Below are positions 45,331 to 53,992 of a stretch of 64,000 nucleotides of DNA, piece by piece. Made by a program: the position numbers and the translations under genes. Each line of letters opens with the position of its first letter. The stretch's first letter is position 1. The stretch lies in NCBI GenBank assembly GCA_963725505.1, contig CAVRYN010000009.1:1-64000 (forward strand), written 5' to 3'. Under the pieces are notes generated by a model that was not told where the DNA came from, did not search any database, and was given only the letters and a program-made list of their open reading frames with translations. The DNA comes from Udaeobacter sp963725505 (lineage in GTDB: Bacteria > Verrucomicrobiota > Verrucomicrobiia > Chthoniobacterales > UBA10450).

Positions 45331-45753
45331 ATGGCATCAAAAACCACAGTTGTTTCAGTCGATCCCAACGCGAAAACGTGCAAGCCGTTCATCCTCGAAG
45401 TGTGGGCAGCAGTCCCCGAATCGGGTTACAAATTCGACCTGCTCGTCGAGAAATCATGTTCCGCGGAAAATGATCCTCTTTGGAAACTGGTGTTCGATTT
45501 GTACAAGAAAAACACCGCCGGAAAGTACGAACAGATTCTGCACGTTTCTTTCCAGGCACTCGAACCAAATGAACGTAAGGGAGTAGAGAACATGTCGGTA
45601 AATCCAATTAGCTTTAAGACGGCAACCATCGTCGTGCAGGACGTTCATCCCGCAGCCAAGGCTCTGGTCGGAGTTGCCGATCCGACGCCCGACCAAAAGA
45701 AACCTTTGCACAATGCGATGAGTAAGGCGGCCGTTAGTGCCATCGAAGTCTAA
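45331..45753 (+). CDS. Uncharacterised 140-residue protein in the chitosanase/barrel cluster
   Basis: ATG 45331 has an AAGGAG site. The protein has alternating hydrophobic strands (I-L-E-V-W-A-A-V-P, K-F-D-L-L-V-E-K, W-K-L-V-F-D-L-Y-K-K) and no signal peptide. The pattern suggests a beta-sandwich of about 120 residues. No family recognised. Its end overlaps the start of the barrel gene by 17 bases, so translation is probably coupled and the two products should act together. Confidence 0.7.
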   Translation: MASKTTVVSVDPNAKTCKPFILEVWAAVPESGYKFDLLVEKSCSAENDPLWKLVFDLYKKNTAGKYEQILHVSFQALEPNERKGVENMSVNPISFKTATIVVQDVHPAAKALVGVADPTPDQKKPLHNAMSKAAVSAIEV

Positions 45754-47464
45754 CATTCTATCCAGGCGGCTTCTCGTCGTATCGGCGCTGTTGTTCACAC
45801 AGCGGGTCCTCGGCGCCGATAGCAGCGAATGTCGGGACGATCTTCGCGATTCCGATCACTACGTCGTGCGTTCGGTCACGGTGGCCGGGCGGTGGGTTCC
45901 CTCCATTCAGCTGCCACTTAAGGACGGAGACTCATTTTCGAACGCAAAGGTGCAGGGTTGTATGGAAGCCGTCCGGCAGGCGCTCACATCTTCTGCCAAT
46001 CAATCGTTCGAGTTAAACAACCTGGGTTCCGTCGGAGTTCTTCATATTGGGCGCTGCTTGAAAGTCGAAGGCAAACAAGTCGACGTAGTTATTCAACCCC
46101 GATATCTCCGGGTCGATCTTTATCAGGTCGGTCAAAATATTTTGCCTATCCCACGGTCGTCGCTTCCGAGTTTTTATCAGGCCGTCCCGCCAGCATTGCT
46201 CGCGTTTAATCCCGCCCCGGGTTTGTATCAGGATGAGCATTATGGCCTGGCCATCACGTGGGGATGCTCGGCCAGCCTCTTGGATCTGGCGAAAACGCTT
46301 CACCACGAGGAAACGACGGATTCGGACCTGCGTCTAGAGCTTGCGGCAAGCGGTCGAAAATCTTTCGCGAACTCATTTTATACGACCGATGTCGATCTTA
46401 CACTAGCCAAACAGAATCCCGGAGCATTCATCGAAAATCTTGGTTTGGTCACGAATTATCAAGGAAAGGAACAGCCCCAAGGCGACAACAACCTTTCGCG
46501 CCAGGCTTTCGAACTTGGTGGAAACGCAAGATTAAGGCCGGACCTCGAATTTGTCCGCACCACCTTGCTCGGAGTGAAATATCAATGGTCGGACAATACC
46601 TTCACTGAAAACGGCACGCGAAAATGGACAAACGAAAATTCATTCCAAGCGCACTTGATCACAGAAGGCCGCGCTGCCCGCGGATTTTTACGTGGAGGAA
46701 TCTGGATCAACACAGCATGTCCTGAAAGCGGCGACTGCTACGAAAGAATCGCTGGTCTGCTCGGTTATGAAAAAGAATTCGTGATTACATCCGGCCAGAC
46801 GTTGGGCATTGAAACGGTGATAGGGGGCGGGCAAACCTGGGATGCTCCGTCATATGCGCAATTCTACGGCGGAAATTCTGATCGAAACTTTCTTTACGAT
46901 AGCTTGAACTCTCCCAACATGAGTGCGTTCCCGGCTGGTCCTTGGATTCGCAGCTTTGGAGAAGGACAGGCAACCCCACAAGTTTCTCGCGGCGCCACGA
47001 GGTATTGGCAATTCAACGTGAACATCGCGCCACCTATTCCATTTCTTTCTCAACCGCTCATTCCCGACGAAGAAGTGGCGCCAGGTGTCACATTGAAGCA
47101 ATTCCTAAAAAACAAGGCTGGCGACTCAGCTAATTTCTACGCTGCTCAACTCGTAACTGAAGGCCTTTCACCCGAGGAAGCGCTCGCCAAAGCCAAAGCA
47201 ACCTACGGCGAAGTAAAACCGGCGGTCGAGTTCATCGCCGATCAAGCAAATATTTATTCGATAAAACCGCTCGTTCTGTGCGATGTCGCTGGAATGGATG
47301 CTCCCAATGTTCCCCACCGTGTGCGGGTGGCGGTTGGCGGCGGCCTTCAAATTACTGTGGTCATAGCGAAGTTTGAAATCGGCTACATGCATACAGCAAT
47401 CGGTCGCGAAAACGACCCAAATGGAAATCTGTTCGCTCGCCTTGTCTTTCAAAACATTTTCTGA
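45737..47464 (+). CDS. Predicted outer-membrane beta-barrel protein with POTRA-like N-terminus (Omp85-like)
   Basis: 575 residues from GTG 45737. Residues 8-27 are a signal peptide ending in V-L-G-A. Residues 40-130 look like POTRA domains (V-R-S-V-T-V-A-G ... L-K-D-G-D-S-F-S ... Q-A-L; then V-D-V-V-I-Q-P-R-Y-L-R-V). The remainder has amphipathic strands (F-L-R-G-G-I-W-I, L-G-I-E-T-V-I-G-G-G). The last residues are L-V-F-Q-N-I-F with the C-terminal Phe used for insertion by the BAM complex. This fits an Omp85/TpsB-type transporter or a related barrel. Next to the secreted-looking chitosanase-like protein it may export or anchor it. The barrel call rests on pattern only. Confidence 0.62.
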   Translation: MPSKSNILSRRLLVVSALLFTQRVLGADSSECRDDLRDSDHYVVRSVTVAGRWVPSIQLPLKDGDSFSNAKVQGCMEAVRQALTSSANQSFELNNLGSVGVLHIGRCLKVEGKQVDVVIQPRYLRVDLYQVGQNILPIPRSSLPSFYQAVPPALLAFNPAPGLYQDEHYGLAITWGCSASLLDLAKTLHHEETTDSDLRLELAASGRKSFANSFYTTDVDLTLAKQNPGAFIENLGLVTNYQGKEQPQGDNNLSRQAFELGGNARLRPDLEFVRTTLLGVKYQWSDNTFTENGTRKWTNENSFQAHLITEGRAARGFLRGGIWINTACPESGDCYERIAGLLGYEKEFVITSGQTLGIETVIGGGQTWDAPSYAQFYGGNSDRNFLYDSLNSPNMSAFPAGPWIRSFGEGQATPQVSRGATRYWQFNVNIAPPIPFLSQPLIPDEEVAPGVTLKQFLKNKAGDSANFYAAQLVTEGLSPEEALAKAKATYGEVKPAVEFIADQANIYSIKPLVLCDVAGMDAPNVPHRVRVAVGGGLQITVVIAKFEIGYMHTAIGRENDPNGNLFARLVFQNIF

Positions 47465-47907
47465 GCCAAGCTTAGAACGTCGATGACGGTGCGCATTTGG
47501 TTCTTTCGTTCTTTCAAGACGTAGTCTGATAGCAAACGCTGGGCATTGATCAAGATTGGCGGGCTGGTAACTTCTTTCTTCGCTTCGTTTTCGAAAACAT
47601 TTTTTAAAGGCCTATGTTCCCAAAACACACGGTGTAATGGTGGAAGCATTTACCGCCGTACTGGAAAAGGAGATGCCGGCTATGCCGTGCATCCCGTCGC
47701 TGCCAGCTCCTCGATTCCTGATTCATCTGTGTAAATCTGTGTTCATCCGTGGCTAAAATATCTGACTTGCCAAACGCGCGGCTGGCGAATTGTGGCGGCA
47801 AATACCATTAGCTAATCGGCAGTCGCAGCCGTATCATGTCTTAACAATCGCAGCGTCAATCGATCGCGCAGATGTGCGGCCCTTCTCTCTGCACACAAAA
47901 CAGCATC
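47465..47907. other. Intergenic stretch without a recognisable gene
   Basis: I see no convincing frame. Around 47721-47760 there is a phrase built of near-repeats of TCTGTGTAAATCTGTG / TTCATCCGTGGC, of a kind often seen between genes in soil bacteria; its role is unknown. The final part may hold the promoter of the small-paralog operon at 47908. Confidence 0.4.
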
Positions 47908-48111
47908 ATGAATGCTATCGCTGCTCATAAAGATGAGCTAAAAACATTGCTCGAGAACTTGTCGGGCGACACTGCCGTCTCAGGGATAGGTTTCGTGGCG
48001 TCCCTGGATGCTTATATCACGCGCCTCGATACGAATTGCTCAGACACCAGCGCCCACGTCAATCCGCCGCCAGCGCAAATAAAGGGAGAATTAACATGGA
48101 ACCAACATTGA
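47908..48111 (+). CDS. Small uncharacterised protein at the head of the paralog operon
   Basis: ATG 47908 gives 67 residues: an N-terminal amphipathic helix (A-A-H-K-D-E-L-K-T-L-L-E-N-L) and a central hydrophobic part (V-S-G-I-G-F-V-A-S-L-D-A-Y-I). The end overlaps the next gene's start (48096), which suggests one operon. No family recognised. Confidence 0.5.
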   Translation: MNAIAAHKDELKTLLENLSGDTAVSGIGFVASLDAYITRLDTNCSDTSAHVNPPPAQIKGELTWNQH

Positions 48112-48281
48112 CTCAGAACTGCGCGCTCTACTTCGCGCAGCATAAAACTTCAAAAGGCCGTGCGGCGCTTTTCAAGAAGTTTCGCGCTGCGGCCCACAAG
48201 CGGGGGCCGGATGTTCGGCGGCAGTCGACCTCTGGCGACTTATTCATCGTAGCGCGACTTCATCAGGACAACGGTCGCTGA
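48096..48281 (+). CDS. Small basic protein, tandem paralog 1
   Basis: 61 residues from ATG 48096 with a GGGAG site. It starts M-E-P-T-L-T-Q-N-C-A-L-Y-F and continues T-S-K-G-R-A-A-L-F-K-K-F-R-A. About a third of its residues are Lys, Arg or His. It is clearly related to the gene at 48364. A nucleic-acid-binding or regulatory role is possible from charge alone. Confidence 0.65.
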   Translation: MEPTLTQNCALYFAQHKTSKGRAALFKKFRAAAHKRGPDVRRQSTSGDLFIVARLHQDNGR

Positions 48282-48363
48282 GCCGCGTCATTCATTGCCA
48301 TCATGGGCCAGAAAGGACGTGCGCGAGACGAGCGCAGTCCGTATGAGAGTCCGGTAACCCAAT

Positions 48364-48564
48364 ATGAAACCAACCGTCCAACAAAGCAGCGCGATTTATT
48401 TCAAGCGATATAAAGGCTCTAAATCTCGAGCTGCGCTTTTCCGGCAGCTTCGCGCTTCACTCGCAAATCAGATCCACGATGTTAAGCAGCAGACGTTCGG
48501 CAACGCATACATCGTGCAAGGGCTTCGATCAGGACAACTGTGGCTGAGAGGCCTGGAATTTTAG
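48364..48564 (+). CDS. Small basic protein, tandem paralog 2
   Basis: 66 residues starting M-K-P-T-V-Q-Q-S-S-A-I-Y-F with G-S-K-S-R-A-A-L-F-R-Q-L-R-A, paralogous to 48096-48281 (same spacing of Y-F, S-K-x-R-A-A-L-F, R-A). The stop TAG at 48562-48564 is one base from an ATG of the AraC-type gene, so the operon runs on. The DNA between the two copies is not conserved, which means the duplication is old. Confidence 0.65.
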   Translation: MKPTVQQSSAIYFKRYKGSKSRAALFRQLRASLANQIHDVKQQTFGNAYIVQGLRSGQLWLRGLEF

Positions 48565-48622
48565 TATGCGCGCGGCGATGCGACACACAAGCAGGGTTAG
48601 ACGTACCGCTTCGCGAAGTGTA

Positions 48623-49537
48623 ATGAGCAAACGAAGCGCAGCCCGATCCTCTGATCAGGAAGTGATGCGACATCTTTCGCGCTCTCAGATTTTCAAAGAT
48701 TACGAACGGGCTTTTAGCGAAGCGATGGGTTTACCGCTTAATATTCGAGGACACGATTCATGGTCACCTGCACACCATGGCAAAACGGATTACGCTTCGT
48801 TCGCCGCGATTCTGGCTCGTTTCAACAAGGCTCGCGCCGCATGCCTAAGGGCCCAAACCGACGCATCCCAAGAACCGGACTCGACGACGCGCACCGCCAC
48901 CTGGTTTGCGGGACTCTCAGAAAGCGCAGTGCCAGTGTATGTGGGTAACCACATTCTCGGTTTTCTCGAGACGGGCGAAGTAATGCTCAAGAATCCGACA
49001 AAGAAACACTTCGCAAGCATCACGCGGCAGCTCCGTGCGTGGGGCTACAAGACGGATTGGAAGCAACTTGAGCGGGCCTATTTTCGGTCGTGCGTTTTAT
49101 CGCCCGACCGGTATCGCGCGATGTTGCGGCTCCTGAGTATTTTTGCCCAACACCTTTCGATCTTGTCGAATCAACTCGCATTACGGCGCGAAGAGGATGA
49201 GCCCGCGAATATGGCGCGAGCGCGACAATTTATCGAGGACCATCAAGCGGAGCCGCTGTCGCTCGGGCGGATCGCCCACGTGGCTAATGTCAGCAGGCAT
49301 TACTTTTGCAAAATGTTCAAGAAAGCCACTGGGATAAATTTCATCGATTACCTCTCGAGAGTTCGAGTGGAGAAATCGAAGACGCTTTTGCTCAATCCCA
49401 ACTCGCGAATTAGTGAAGTTGCCTTCGCTTGCGGATTTCAATCCATGACGAACTTCAATCGCGCGTTTAAGCGAGTCGTCCGTCGTTCTCCCACGCAATT
49501 TCGCGACGCGCTTCCGAAGCTGCGACGCTCGGTATAG
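48623..49537 (+). CDS. AraC-family regulator with PocR-like sensory domain
   Basis: 304 residues from ATG 48623; an ATG at 48566, right after the previous stop, would add 19 Arg-rich residues. Residues 20-150 resemble the PocR domain (Y-E-R-A-F-S-E-A-M-G-L-P-L, then A-A-C-L-R-A-Q, T-W-F-A-G-L-S-E-S-A-V-P-V, I-L-G-F-L-E-T-G-E-V), which binds small ligands such as propanediol or hydrocarbons in relatives. The last 100 residues are two HTH motifs: L-S-L-G-R-I-A-H-V-A-N-V-S-R-H-Y-F-C-K-M-F-K and I-S-E-V-A-F-A-C-G-F-Q-S-M-T-N-F-N-R-A-F. It probably controls its own operon with the small proteins. Confidence 0.87.
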   Translation: MSKRSAARSSDQEVMRHLSRSQIFKDYERAFSEAMGLPLNIRGHDSWSPAHHGKTDYASFAAILARFNKARAACLRAQTDASQEPDSTTRTATWFAGLSESAVPVYVGNHILGFLETGEVMLKNPTKKHFASITRQLRAWGYKTDWKQLERAYFRSCVLSPDRYRAMLRLLSIFAQHLSILSNQLALRREEDEPANMARARQFIEDHQAEPLSLGRIAHVANVSRHYFCKMFKKATGINFIDYLSRVRVEKSKTLLLNPNSRISEVAFACGFQSMTNFNRAFKRVVRRSPTQFRDALPKLRRSV

Positions 49538-49550
49538 CGCTGTTCCTCCT

Positions 49551-49682
49551 GTGAGAAAGGCCGAGCAACTCGGCGAGGCGTGACTCATACGAGTCGCAGG
49601 CGGGGCAATTGCCGTTCGGCTCGACCCAGTCGGGATGCTGGACGCGCAAGGCGTCGTGGATCTGCTCCCGGGGGCGGCGCAA
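49551..49682 (-). pseudogene. Truncated copy of the small I-H-D-x-L-R-x-Q-H-P-(D/E)-W protein
   Basis: The minus frame reads E-Q-I-H-D-A-L-R-V-Q-H-P-D-W-V-E-P-N-G then C-P-A-C-D-S-Y-E-S-R-L-A-E-L-L, closely matching the protein at 58480-58677. It lacks a clear start (only TTG 49682, no ribosome site), and its C-terminal part runs on into the AraC gene's antisense without the usual ending. I read it as a decayed copy. Confidence 0.6.
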
Positions 49683-49741
49683 CGTTTACACTGGGGCTAA
49701 CGCACGGAACCTTCCGCACGCTCGCCGTCAGTGTTAGCGCG

Positions 49742-50212
49742 TTATTTCACTTTGACTTCGATAGCTTTTGATCTTGCTGTCGTCGTTGTCGGAAGGTGCA
49801 CTTTTAGCACTCCGTCGCGGAACTCCGCCGTGACTTTCGTGCTATCGGCATCTTCAGGCAGCGTGAAGCTGCGTCGAAAAGTGCCATAGGATCGCTCGAT
49901 GCGATGGAATTTCTTTTTCTGATCTTCCTTCTCGGTTTTGCGTTCTCCGGAAACGCTAAGAATGCCGTCTTCGACTGTTACCCTAACGTCATCCTTCTTC
50001 ATTTCAGGCAGGTCCGCCTTGAGAAGATACCCGCGATCATCCTCGCTGATATCAACCTCCGGTGACCAATCTGCGACTGCCAGGCTGTGGATCTCGCCAC
50101 TGCCCATTCTGGTGGGAAAGCCGCCCAAGAAGAAGGGATTGAAGCGATTTTGTGTCGCTTGTTCCATCTCTCTAAGCGGATTCCATGTTATTACTTTATT
50201 TGGTGTATTCAT
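49742..50212 (-). CDS. Small heat-shock protein (Hsp20/alpha-crystallin)
   Basis: 156 residues. The alpha-crystallin domain spans about 50-150: S-P-E-V-D-I-S-E-D-D, L-L-K-A-D-L-P-E-M-K, I-L-S-V-S-G-E-R-K, and R-S-F-T-L-P-E-D-A-D with D-G-V-L-K-V-H-L-P. Hsp20 oligomers hold unfolding proteins for DnaK or ClpB. ATG 50212. A second, diverged Hsp20 lies at 62359, upstream of lon. Confidence 0.95.
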   Translation of the reverse strand: MNTPNKVITWNPLREMEQATQNRFNPFFLGGFPTRMGSGEIHSLAVADWSPEVDISEDDRGYLLKADLPEMKKDDVRVTVEDGILSVSGERKTEKEDQKKKFHRIERSYGTFRRSFTLPEDADSTKVTAEFRDGVLKVHLPTTTTARSKAIEVKVK

Positions 50213-50512
50213 TTTATTTTACCTTTCTGGATTGAGTTAAAGCCATCTTGGTGCATCGCGCTCACCGCTTATTGTCAGGGTCGACCCTAATCTTGCGCAC
50301 GTTGAGGACGAGGACCGGCTAAAGGCAAACGCTTGGCGATTTCGCCAGATCGCGGTCTTAGCCACGCACACTGGAAAGCCGCGCGCTGCACAGGTCCGCA
50401 GACGGGACGGATTCGTCCTTTGGCGAACAGGATGCCTGGGTTCCGATCGTGGGCAACGACATTAGTAATCTAGCTTGCCATAGGCGCGGGGATCACGCAT
50501 TATGGAGTCCCG
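50213..50512. other. Divergent intergenic region between Hsp20 and the next gene
   Basis: 300 bases with no gene. It must hold the hsp20 promoter (minus) and that of the 50513 gene (plus). A GGGTCGACCC palindrome at 50279-50286 is the only structure I noted. Confidence 0.4.
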
Positions 50513-51220
50513 ATGATCAGGGCGAATTGTCGGGCGCGGTTCACGGCGGCTGATTTCGACTTTATCGTACGCACGCTGGCGCGTTCGCAAACTGACCAAG
50601 TCTCGCTGGTCGATCTTTTGAGCGATATCGAAACGCGCGATTGTATTCTCGATCATCCGCGATTGGTCGACGCCATTCTAAATCACTGCGGACATCTGCG
50701 GATCTCGTCTCAGTTTTATTTTTACGTTTTGGCCCGGCACGTTTTGCAACAGGGCGGAATTGGCGACCGCAAGCTTTGCGACTATGTCGCGTCTTTGCTG
50801 GAAACCTTTTCGCGCGCCAACCAATTGCAGGTTTGCGACGAGATTAGTAATCGCGCTCAGGAATATATTTCGGATATGTTGATCGCGCTGACCCGCGCTA
50901 CTCCCGAGCAAGCGTTTCTGCTTCGGGCGCACATTGGTAACTATTCGCTGTTCATCAGTGGAATTTTTCATCCGGCGGTTGCCGGACAACAACGCAGCCG
51001 CCGCGGCGGACCCGACATTGAATTTTACGAGCAGGTCGGCCGGACGAACTATCACCTTGTTTCCTCGCATGCCGTCGCTCGGCGTTGCGAACTGGATGAC
51101 GTGTTCGAAGGCTTGGCAGATCAATTTCGCGATGTCCGGCTCGCACTTAATGAGCTTTCCGATCGGTTGCTCAATCTGGACGATCCGGCAGCTGCCGGAC
51201 GCCCATCGCTCTGCCTGTGA
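50513..51220 (+). CDS. Uncharacterised helical protein, first of a pair
   Basis: 235 residues, no signal peptide or membrane segment. Largely helical by pattern, with F-I-V-R-T-L-A-R near the start, a V-S-L-V-D-L-L-S-D-I-E motif, and Y-F-Y-V-L-A-R-H-V-L. It resembles no family I know. It overlaps the next gene by four bases (GTGA) and shares its lack of a known fold, so the two probably form a complex or act in one pathway. The start at ATG 50513 is a choice without a strong ribosome site. Confidence 0.65.
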   Translation: MIRANCRARFTAADFDFIVRTLARSQTDQVSLVDLLSDIETRDCILDHPRLVDAILNHCGHLRISSQFYFYVLARHVLQQGGIGDRKLCDYVASLLETFSRANQLQVCDEISNRAQEYISDMLIALTRATPEQAFLLRAHIGNYSLFISGIFHPAVAGQQRSRRGGPDIEFYEQVGRTNYHLVSSHAVARRCELDDVFEGLADQFRDVRLALNELSDRLLNLDDPAAAGRPSLCL

Positions 51221-51915
51221 ACGAAACACTGTTCAGCCAAATCCAGAAATTGTTCGAGCGGACCTACGCTCAGGTGGGGATCAATCTGGAGGATTGCCTG
51301 ATCGATCGGACGCGTTGCAAGCAATTATCGATGCTGGCGGGCAGATCCGCGCGCGAATTGAGCGAGCTCGCGCGCACGTTCCTGCGTCGCGCCGGAGACC
51401 AGCTTTACGTCGGCATTTATTATTCGCACTGGCTGATCGAGCAACTGGAGCAACATGATCCGCGCGCAGGGTTGGGCGATCGCAATATCCGATCGCTGAT
51501 CATGTTTGTGGAGGAACTGAATCACGCGCTGCATGCTGCGCTTCAGTTCAAAAGGGGAATCCGCGAGATCGCCTCTGAAGATTTCGCCCGCAATCTCGAG
51601 CTCCAGGCGCAGGTCGATACGTATCTTGTCCTTCTTCTGTTTGTCGCCTTTTTCCGAAAACCGCAGCGCGTTTCACAAGCTGACCGCCGCTGGCTTCGCT
51701 TTCATCTTTTCGCGCGCCAATGCCCAGAGGCGTTCCGCGATGCGAATCTGCGCGGGCGTTATCTCGAGACGAGTCAGCTCGCGGCGAGTTACACGCGTTA
51801 CCTCGATACTCTTAATGGCGTTCGTCGCCTGGACGAAATCCGGCGGTTCCATTCGCTCGATTACGGCACAAAAAGGCATCGAATTCTGGCGCTAACGAGC
51901 GGCGGCATGAACTAA
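51217..51915 (+). CDS. Uncharacterised helical protein, second of a pair
   Basis: 232 residues from GTG 51217, coupled to the previous gene. The sequence is helical and rich in Leu, Arg and Glu. I-M-F-V-E-E-L-N-H-A-L-H-A near residue 90 places Glu and His as in some metal-binding helix bundles (E-E-x-x-H); Y-L-V-L-L-L-F-V-A-F-F lies near 130. A ferritin-like or DUF role is possible but not shown. The DUF5069 gene follows after 70 bases. Confidence 0.65.
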   Translation: MNETLFSQIQKLFERTYAQVGINLEDCLIDRTRCKQLSMLAGRSARELSELARTFLRRAGDQLYVGIYYSHWLIEQLEQHDPRAGLGDRNIRSLIMFVEELNHALHAALQFKRGIREIASEDFARNLELQAQVDTYLVLLLFVAFFRKPQRVSQADRRWLRFHLFARQCPEAFRDANLRGRYLETSQLAASYTRYLDTLNGVRRLDEIRRFHSLDYGTKRHRILALTSGGMN

Positions 51916-51985
51916 TCGCTACGTACGCTGGCAGGCATAGGCGCGGCACTTGCGCGAGCGCGTCGAGGCGTCGATTACTTTTGGT

Positions 51986-52411
51986 ATGACGACGTATCCG
52001 AAAGGCCCAAAAGAAATGACGAATGGCATGCTGTATTTCCCACGGATGCTGGACAAGATTCGGCTGCACGCCCGCGGCGAGCTCCACGAAGATTATCGAG
52101 AAAACTTCGGCGCGCTCAAAGCGGCGGACGGGGTGTGCTGCAATTTTCTGCGCGTGCACCATCGCGATCTGATTGAGCGTGTGAAGCAGGGCGGGACGGA
52201 CGAAGAAATTCTGGAATGGTGTTTCGAAAAGGGCCGTCGCTTGAACGATGGCGATCTCTTTGTTTGGAACGGATTCGCATCGAAGCTCGGATGGCGCGAT
52301 TCGATCACGCCGCGGCTCGAACAACGAAAAAAGGAGATGGGAATCGCCGATCGCAACGACATTCAGTGCATTCCAGACCTGATCGATTTTGACGAAGGCC
52401 GGTCGACATAA
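51986..52411 (+). CDS. DUF5069 family protein
   Basis: 141 residues from ATG 51986. The family signature Y-P-K-G-P-K-E ... L-Y-F-P-R-M-L-D-K-I-R sits at residues 4-27, with H-E-D-Y-R-E-N after it, and a D-E-E-I-L-E-W-C-F segment later. The function of DUF5069 is unknown; it is common in Verrucomicrobiota and Planctomycetota, which supports the taxonomic guess. It is followed six bases later by the peptidase gene. Confidence 0.85.
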   Translation: MTTYPKGPKEMTNGMLYFPRMLDKIRLHARGELHEDYRENFGALKAADGVCCNFLRVHHRDLIERVKQGGTDEEILEWCFEKGRRLNDGDLFVWNGFASKLGWRDSITPRLEQRKKEMGIADRNDIQCIPDLIDFDEGRST

Positions 52412-52417
52412 CCGCGG

Positions 52418-53872
52418 ATGACGCGGATCAAACGGATGCGAATCTTCGTTTTGTCATGGTTGTGCCTAACGAGCGCATTCGCCCAACAAGCCGCGCCAAC
52501 ATCGACATCTACGCCGACGGCGACCCCGGCTATCTTTTCGCCGCAGACACTCGCGGACCTGAAACGATTGCAGCAGGCAGCTTTGAACAGCAACTACGCA
52601 TACAAGCAGGTTGCACATCTTGCGAATAACATCGGGCCGCGATTGAGCGGATCGGCACAGGCGGCCAAATCAGTTGAGTACGTTGCGAGCGAATTGAAGT
52701 CCATCGACTGCGAAGTGCAGCTCGAGAAAGTGATGGTGCCGCATTGGGTGCGCGGCGAAGAAACGGGCGCACTGGTTCAGTTTCCGGGACAGGCCAACAA
52801 CACGACACAGAAAATTGTTTTGTGCGCGCTCGGCGCAAGCGTCGCGACGCCTGCAAATGGAATTACAGCAGACATCATTGCTGTGAGAAATTTTGACGAA
52901 CTCAAATCCATGCCTCGTGAGAAAGTCGCGGGCAAAATCGTGCTCTTCAATTATCCATTCGACAAGCAAATGGCCGCGGAAAGTCGTGGCAACGAAGCGT
53001 ACGGTGAAGCAGTTGTTTATCGAAGCGACGGCCCGAGCGCAGCCGCGCGTCAGGGCGCTGTCGCTTGTTTGATTCGTTCAGTGGGTGGCGCCGACTATCG
53101 GCTTCCGCATACCGGACAGACAAATTACGCAAACGATGCGCCAAAAATTCCAGCCGGCGCAGTCACTGCGGAGGACGCAGATTTGATTGTCGATCTCGTG
53201 CGACAAGGGCCGGTCAGAATGAAATTGGTTCTCACACCGCAGCAACTACCCGATGTCGAGAGCTACAACGTAATTGGCGACATCAAAGGCAGCGAACATC
53301 CCGAGCAAGTAGTCATCGTTTCCGGTCACCTGGATTCGTGGGACTTGGGCACAGGCGCGATCGATGATGGCGCCGGCGTCGCAGTTTCGATGGAAGCTGC
53401 GAATCTGATCCAAAAACTTCATCTCAAACCGAAGCGCACGATTCGCGTGATCGCGTGGATGAACGAAGAGAATGGATCGGCCGGATCAAAACAGTACGCA
53501 AAAGATCATGGAAAAGAGGATCATTTTGCAGCCATGGAAACAGATGGCGGCGCTGGACATCCCATCGGCATCAACATCAAAGGAAAATTCGAAATTAAAA
53601 AGCTACTCGCTCCGGTTTTGGCCGTCCTTCAAGAATCCGGCGCCGGCGGAACAAATTTTTCCGAACACATTGGCGCCGATATCGAACCGCTGGAGAAAGC
53701 CGGTGTTCCCGCGTTCAGTCCAATCCAGGATAGCCGTTTCTATTTCAATTATCACCACACCGCCGCTGACACGCTGGACAAGATCGTCCCGAAAGAACTG
53801 GCTGAAAATTCCGCTGTCGTCGCTGTCGCTGCGTACGCGCTTGCGAACATGGAACAGCCCTTGCCTCGCTGA
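52418..53872 (+). CDS. Secreted M28-family aminopeptidase with PA domain
   Basis: 484 residues. A signal peptide ends near A-F-A-Q (residues 20-23), followed by a short Thr/Pro/Ser linker. Residues 140-265 look like a protease-associated (PA) insert. The catalytic core has the five zinc-ligand positions: S-G-H-L-D-S-W-D, A-I-D-D-G-A-G-V, M-N-E-E-N-G, M-E-T-D-G-G and N-Y-H-H-T-A-A-D-T. M28 enzymes release N-terminal amino acids or dipeptides outside the cytoplasm. Confidence 0.93.
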   Translation: MTRIKRMRIFVLSWLCLTSAFAQQAAPTSTSTPTATPAIFSPQTLADLKRLQQAALNSNYAYKQVAHLANNIGPRLSGSAQAAKSVEYVASELKSIDCEVQLEKVMVPHWVRGEETGALVQFPGQANNTTQKIVLCALGASVATPANGITADIIAVRNFDELKSMPREKVAGKIVLFNYPFDKQMAAESRGNEAYGEAVVYRSDGPSAAARQGAVACLIRSVGGADYRLPHTGQTNYANDAPKIPAGAVTAEDADLIVDLVRQGPVRMKLVLTPQQLPDVESYNVIGDIKGSEHPEQVVIVSGHLDSWDLGTGAIDDGAGVAVSMEAANLIQKLHLKPKRTIRVIAWMNEENGSAGSKQYAKDHGKEDHFAAMETDGGAGHPIGINIKGKFEIKKLLAPVLAVLQESGAGGTNFSEHIGADIEPLEKAGVPAFSPIQDSRFYFNYHHTAADTLDKIVPKELAENSAVVAVAAYALANMEQPLPR

Positions 53873-53905
53873 TACGGTGGGTCATCTGCTGCTGGATCGG
53901 CAGCT

Positions 53906-53982
53906 GCAGCCACGGCCCTGTGGGCCGTCTCTTGCTGTGAAAAGGCATGCCGAAGCGGACCGGTCCCAGGCCGGTGGCTACA
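53906..53982. repeat. REP-like doublet 1
   Basis: Begins GCAGCCAC then GGCCC-TGT-GGGCC as a hairpin, and ends with a second hairpin plus GGCTACA. The outer AGCC/GGCTAC ends and the TGT loop are those of the REPs flanking the RAYT gene at 61741-62208, but the stem bases differ on both sides together. It lies between convergent M28 peptidase and 2OG oxygenase genes. Confidence 0.6.
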
Positions 53983-53992
53983 CGCCAGCTAT

